Of a stretch of DNA of 8,390 nt, positions 6,229-8,390 are shown in pieces. Both the position numbers and the translations under genes were made by a program. Each line of letters starts with the position of its first letter. Position 1 is the first letter of the stretch. Source of the stretch: Actinomycetota bacterium (lineage in GTDB: Bacteria; Actinomycetota; Actinomycetes; S36-B12; UBA5976); assembly GCA_947486505.1 (NCBI GenBank), contig CANKTT010000061.1, forward strand, positions 1 through 8,390. Direction: 5' to 3'. A model generated the notes under the pieces. That model was not told where the DNA came from. It ran no database searches and worked only from the letters and a program-made list of their open reading frames with translations.

Positions 6229-7098
6229 ATGAAGGGAATTGTACTCGCCGGTGGCACAGGATCACGATTATGGCCGATTACGCGAGGTGTGAGTAAACAA
6301 TTACTTCCCGTTTACGACAAGCCGATGATTCACTATCCAGTCTCCACCCTCATGGCTGCTGGTATCCGAGAAATCTTATTGATCACAACTGCCGAGGATA
6401 GAGACTCCTTTCAGCGGTTACTGGGCACGGGGGAAGAACTTGGAGTTGAATTCACATACAAAGTCCAACCGTCACCTGATGGATTAGCTCAAGCATTTAT
6501 TCTGGGTAAGGAATTCATTGGGTCTGAAAAAGTTGCCTTGATCCTAGGTGACAATCTTTTCCATGGAAGTGGTCTAGGAAGCAGTCTTCAAAAGTTTACG
6601 GACATAAGTGGTGGTCAAATTTTTGCGTACCGAGTTTCGGATCCAACTGCATATGGAATTGTGGAGTTCGATAAAGACGGCAAAGCGCTCTCGATCGAAG
6701 AAAAGCCAAGCAATCCAAAGTCCCACTACGCTGTTACGGGCTTGTATTTCTACGACAACGATGTTGTTGAGATCGCCGAAGGAATTCCGCCATCCGAGCG
6801 TGGTGAATTAGAAATAACTTCGGTAAACAACGTCTACTTAGAGCGCCAGTTACTTAACGTTTCAGTACTTGATAGAGGCGCCGCTTGGCTTGATACAGGA
6901 ACTTTCAACACTCTTCATGAAGCTGGATCATATGTGAAGATCATGGAAGAGCGGCAAGGAACTAAGGTCGGGTGTCTTGAAGAATGGGCCTGGCGAAACA
7001 GTTGGATTGATGATAACCAATTGATTGAGCTTGCGAAACCACTTACAAAAAGTGGATACGGCGATTACTTGTTATCGCTAGTACATGAAGGCCGTTAA
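6229..7098 (+). CDS. rmlA: Glucose-1-phosphate thymidylyltransferase
   Basis: First enzyme of the dTDP-L-rhamnose pathway: glucose-1-phosphate plus dTTP gives dTDP-glucose and pyrophosphate, in the cytoplasm. It has 289 residues, the standard RmlA length. The nucleotide-binding signature is [13 protein letters not shown] (residues 6-18) with K23 in [23 protein letters not shown] (80-90) contacts nucleotide and sugar; the metal-binding region is [10 protein letters not shown] (104-113). EEKP (157-160), VTGLYFYD (169-176), [10 protein letters not shown] (191-200) and [11 protein letters not shown] (216-225) complete the family pattern. An in-frame ATG far upstream at 6055 is rejected because it would overlap rmlD coding; ATG 6229 begins exactly at the conserved MKGIVLAGG. 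No Shine-Dalgarno precedes it. rmlC follows after six bases, then rmlB, forming an rmlA-C-B operon divergent from rmlD. RmlA is commonly feedback-inhibited by dTDP-rhamnose, a family property not visible here. Confidence 0.97.
   Translation: MKGIVLAGGTGSRLWPITRGVSKQLLPVYDKPMIHYPVSTLMAAGIREILLITTAEDRDSFQRLLGTGEELGVEFTYKVQPSPDGLAQAFILGKEFIGSEKVALILGDNLFHGSGLGSSLQKFTDISGGQIFAYRVSDPTAYGIVEFDKDGKALSIEEKPSNPKSHYAVTGLYFYDNDVVEIAEGIPPSERGELEITSVNNVYLERQLLNVSVLDRGAAWLDTGTFNTLHEAGSYVKIMEERQGTKVGCLEEWAWRNSWIDDNQLIELAKPLTKSGYGDYLLSLVHEGR
6238..6243 (-). promoter_or_regulatory. Candidate -10 element for the rmlD operon
   Basis: TACAAT on the minus strand, inside the first codons of rmlA and about 52 bases upstream of the rmlD GTG. 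It differs from TATAAT at one base. No convincing -35 is seen 16-18 bases further upstream. If real, the rmlD leader starts near 6231 and overlaps the region of the rmlA transcription start. Confidence 0.28.
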
Positions 7099-7104
7099 TT
7101 AAAA

Positions 7105-7677
7105 ATGGAATTTAATGAAATCGAAATTGTGGGGTCCATTTTGTTTTCTCCGAAGGTATTTGAAGACGATCGAGGATCCTTTAGCGAAAGTTTCAAGCGT
7201 GATTTTTTTGCAGACGCAACTGGCGCTGCATTTTCAGTTTTACAGATAAATACTTCGGTGTCCAAGGCCAAGACCTTGCGTGGAATTCACACGGCTGAGA
7301 TGCCGCCCGGACAGGCTAAATACGTCATGTGCAGCTCTGGAGAAATAGATGATTTTGTCATAGATCTCCGTAAGGGTTCCCCAACGTACTTAATGTGGCA
7401 AAAAATCAATTTGAACAGCATCTCACGTCAGGCCCTATTCATTCCCGCAGGAATAGGACATGGTTTTGTTGCTAAAAGTGACAGCGCCGTCGTTACTTAT
7501 CTATGTGACCATGCGTATTCTCCTACAGGTGAATTTGGCATTAATCCATTCGATGCAGATCTCGGTATTGACTGGGAAATTGATTCAGATCAAGTGATAA
7601 TGTCTGAGAAAGATAGGCAAGCACCTGACTTTTATTCCGAGGAAATTCAGTCGAGATTACCTACATATAGTTATTGA
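7105..7677 (+). CDS. rmlC: dTDP-4-dehydrorhamnose 3,5-epimerase
   Basis: Cupin-fold epimerase, third step of dTDP-L-rhamnose synthesis, converting dTDP-4-dehydro-6-deoxy-glucose to the 4-dehydro-L-rhamnose form. It has 190 residues, within the usual range. DDRGSFSESF (21-30) is the N-terminal family signature. LRGIHTAEMPPGQAKYV (58-74) carries the presumed catalytic base H62 and substrate-binding K72. IPAGIGHGF (113-121) is the second cupin motif, Y132 in VTYLCDHAYSP is the likely proton donor, and SEKD (167-170) supplies the Asp that pairs with the catalytic His in known structures. The IHxAxxPPGQAKYV wording, rather than LHYQ..P..Q.K.V, is the form I associate with actinobacterial RmlC proteins. 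ATG 7105 lies six bases after the rmlA stop with only a distant GAAGG upstream, so coupling to rmlA translation is likely. rmlB follows after 42 bases. Confidence 0.95.
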   Translation: MEFNEIEIVGSILFSPKVFEDDRGSFSESFKRDFFADATGAAFSVLQINTSVSKAKTLRGIHTAEMPPGQAKYVMCSSGEIDDFVIDLRKGSPTYLMWQKINLNSISRQALFIPAGIGHGFVAKSDSAVVTYLCDHAYSPTGEFGINPFDADLGIDWEIDSDQVIMSEKDRQAPDFYSEEIQSRLPTYSY

Positions 7678-7719
7678 TTCTCTTGCCCTGAAGGCTAGAC
7701 ATCTCGAAAAGGATGACGC

Positions 7720-8390
7720 ATGAGATTAGTTGTAACCGGTGCCGCTGGATTCATTGGCTCTCAATACGTAAGGTCGCTACTTCAAACAGATCGCGGCAAA
7801 GGAATTACACACATAACTGTTGTTGACTCCCTAACATACGCTGGAAATCTTGCCAATCTTGAAGGAGTGGCGCAAGATCCACGGTATACATTTGTGCAAT
7901 CAGATATTTGTGATTCAGGCACAATGAACGAAATTTTGAATGGCAATGACGCCATTGTTCACTTTGCAGCTGAAAGTCACGTAGACCGCTCCATTTCTGG
8001 CTCTGCAGAATTCATCAGAACCAATGTTCTGGGAACTCACACCTTGCTCGAAGCAAGCCGCGAACAAAACATTGGCAGATTTGTACACGTCTCGACCGAC
8101 GAAGTCTACGGCTCTATCGAATCTGGATCCTGGCCCGAGACCGATCCACTGCTTCCAAATTCACCTTATGCAGCTAGCAAGGCGAGCTCAGACTTGTTAG
8201 TTCGTTCATTTTTTAGGACGCATAATCTAGATACCGTAATCACTCGTTGTTCTAACAATTACGGATACTTCCAATTTCCAGAGAAGCTAATTCCACTATT
8301 CGTAACGAACCTAATTGATGGTATAAAAGTTCCACTTTACGGCAACGGGACAAACGTTAGAGATTGGTTGCATGTTGATGACCACTGCAA
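7720..8390 (+). CDS. rmlB: dTDP-glucose 4,6-dehydratase, 3' end cut by window
   Basis: Second enzyme of the dTDP-L-rhamnose pathway, removing water from dTDP-glucose through an NAD-dependent oxidation, dehydration and reduction at one site. The first 223 residues of roughly 330 are visible. The NAD motif is VTGAAGFIGS (G7, G10, G13); DSLTYAGN (36-43) is a signature of dTDP-glucose rather than UDP-glucose enzymes. HFAAESHVDRS (81-91) follows, then the catalytic STDEVYG (125-131) with D127/E128, and Y150/K154 in SPYAASKASSD. RCSNNYGYFQFPEKLIP (176-192) and NVRDWLHVDDHC at the edge match the sugar-binding half. AAAGGA at 7708-7713, six bases before ATG 7720, is the best ribosome site of the plus-strand operon. 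The 42-base gap after rmlC shows no terminator, so it is probably co-transcribed with rmlA and rmlC. Confidence 0.97.
   Translation, partial: MRLVVTGAAGFIGSQYVRSLLQTDRGKGITHITVVDSLTYAGNLANLEGVAQDPRYTFVQSDICDSGTMNEILNGNDAIVHFAAESHVDRSISGSAEFIRTNVLGTHTLLEASREQNIGRFVHVSTDEVYGSIESGSWPETDPLLPNSPYAASKASSDLLVRSFFRTHNLDTVITRCSNNYGYFQFPEKLIPLFVTNLIDGIKVPLYGNGTNVRDWLHVDDHC

Noticed and set aside
6186..6257. 24-residue N-terminal extension of rmlD from ATG 6257
   Set aside because: RmlD proteins begin directly at the glycine motif, and GTG 6185 has AAAGGA at good spacing. The extension would overlap the start of rmlA.

Overview
The window is an 8.4 kb section of a cell-surface polysaccharide gene cluster. 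It encodes dTDP-L-rhamnose synthesis, lipid-linked sugar handling (a GtrB-like glycosyltransferase with a GtrA-like membrane protein), a second glycosyltransferase, a methyltransferase, a sugar SDR and an acyltransferase. Several proteins read like actinobacterial versions: RmlC has the RGIHxAxxPPGQAKYV form, RmlA has [11 protein letters not shown], and the methyltransferase looks like those of actinobacterial polysaccharide clusters. The DNA is only moderately GC-rich (about 33-55% in the 60-base lines I counted). A low-GC actinobacterium, such as a freshwater planktonic lineage, fits best; this is inference from protein character and base composition, not a phylogenetic placement.

Layout: (1) 1-1384, minus strand: an acyltransferase-3 membrane protein running off the left edge, preceded by and overlapping by one base a 104-codon remnant holding only the C-terminal domain of a nucleotide-sugar dehydrogenase. 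(2) 1514-2966, plus strand: a SAM methyltransferase and a family 2 glycosyltransferase, in visibly more AT-rich DNA. (3) 6185-2950, minus strand: a tight four-gene operon rmlD - gtrA-like - gtrB-like - SDR, with a 4-base overlap, a 7-base gap and a 2-base gap between successive genes. Its last gene overlaps the tail of the plus-strand glycosyltransferase by 17 bases. (4) 6229-8390, plus strand: rmlA - rmlC - rmlB, with rmlB running off the right edge. Regions 3 and 4 diverge from a spacer of only 43 bases.

How the parts fit: RmlA, RmlB, RmlC and RmlD convert glucose-1-phosphate and dTTP to dTDP-L-rhamnose. The GtrB-like enzyme would load a sugar onto a polyprenyl phosphate and the GtrA-like protein would help move that lipid-linked sugar across the membrane. 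The other glycosyltransferase, methyltransferase and acyltransferase would extend or decorate the glycan. Substrates of all the transferases are unknown. No tRNA, rRNA, CRISPR array, insertion sequence or convincing intrinsic terminator was seen, and no stretch over 130 bases lacks a gene.

The most notable points are the decapitated dehydrogenase next to an AT-rich, oppositely oriented gene pair (signs of cassette exchange), and the very compact rmlD/rmlA divergence, which suggests a leaderless rmlA transcript. I found no clear evidence of an entirely new system.
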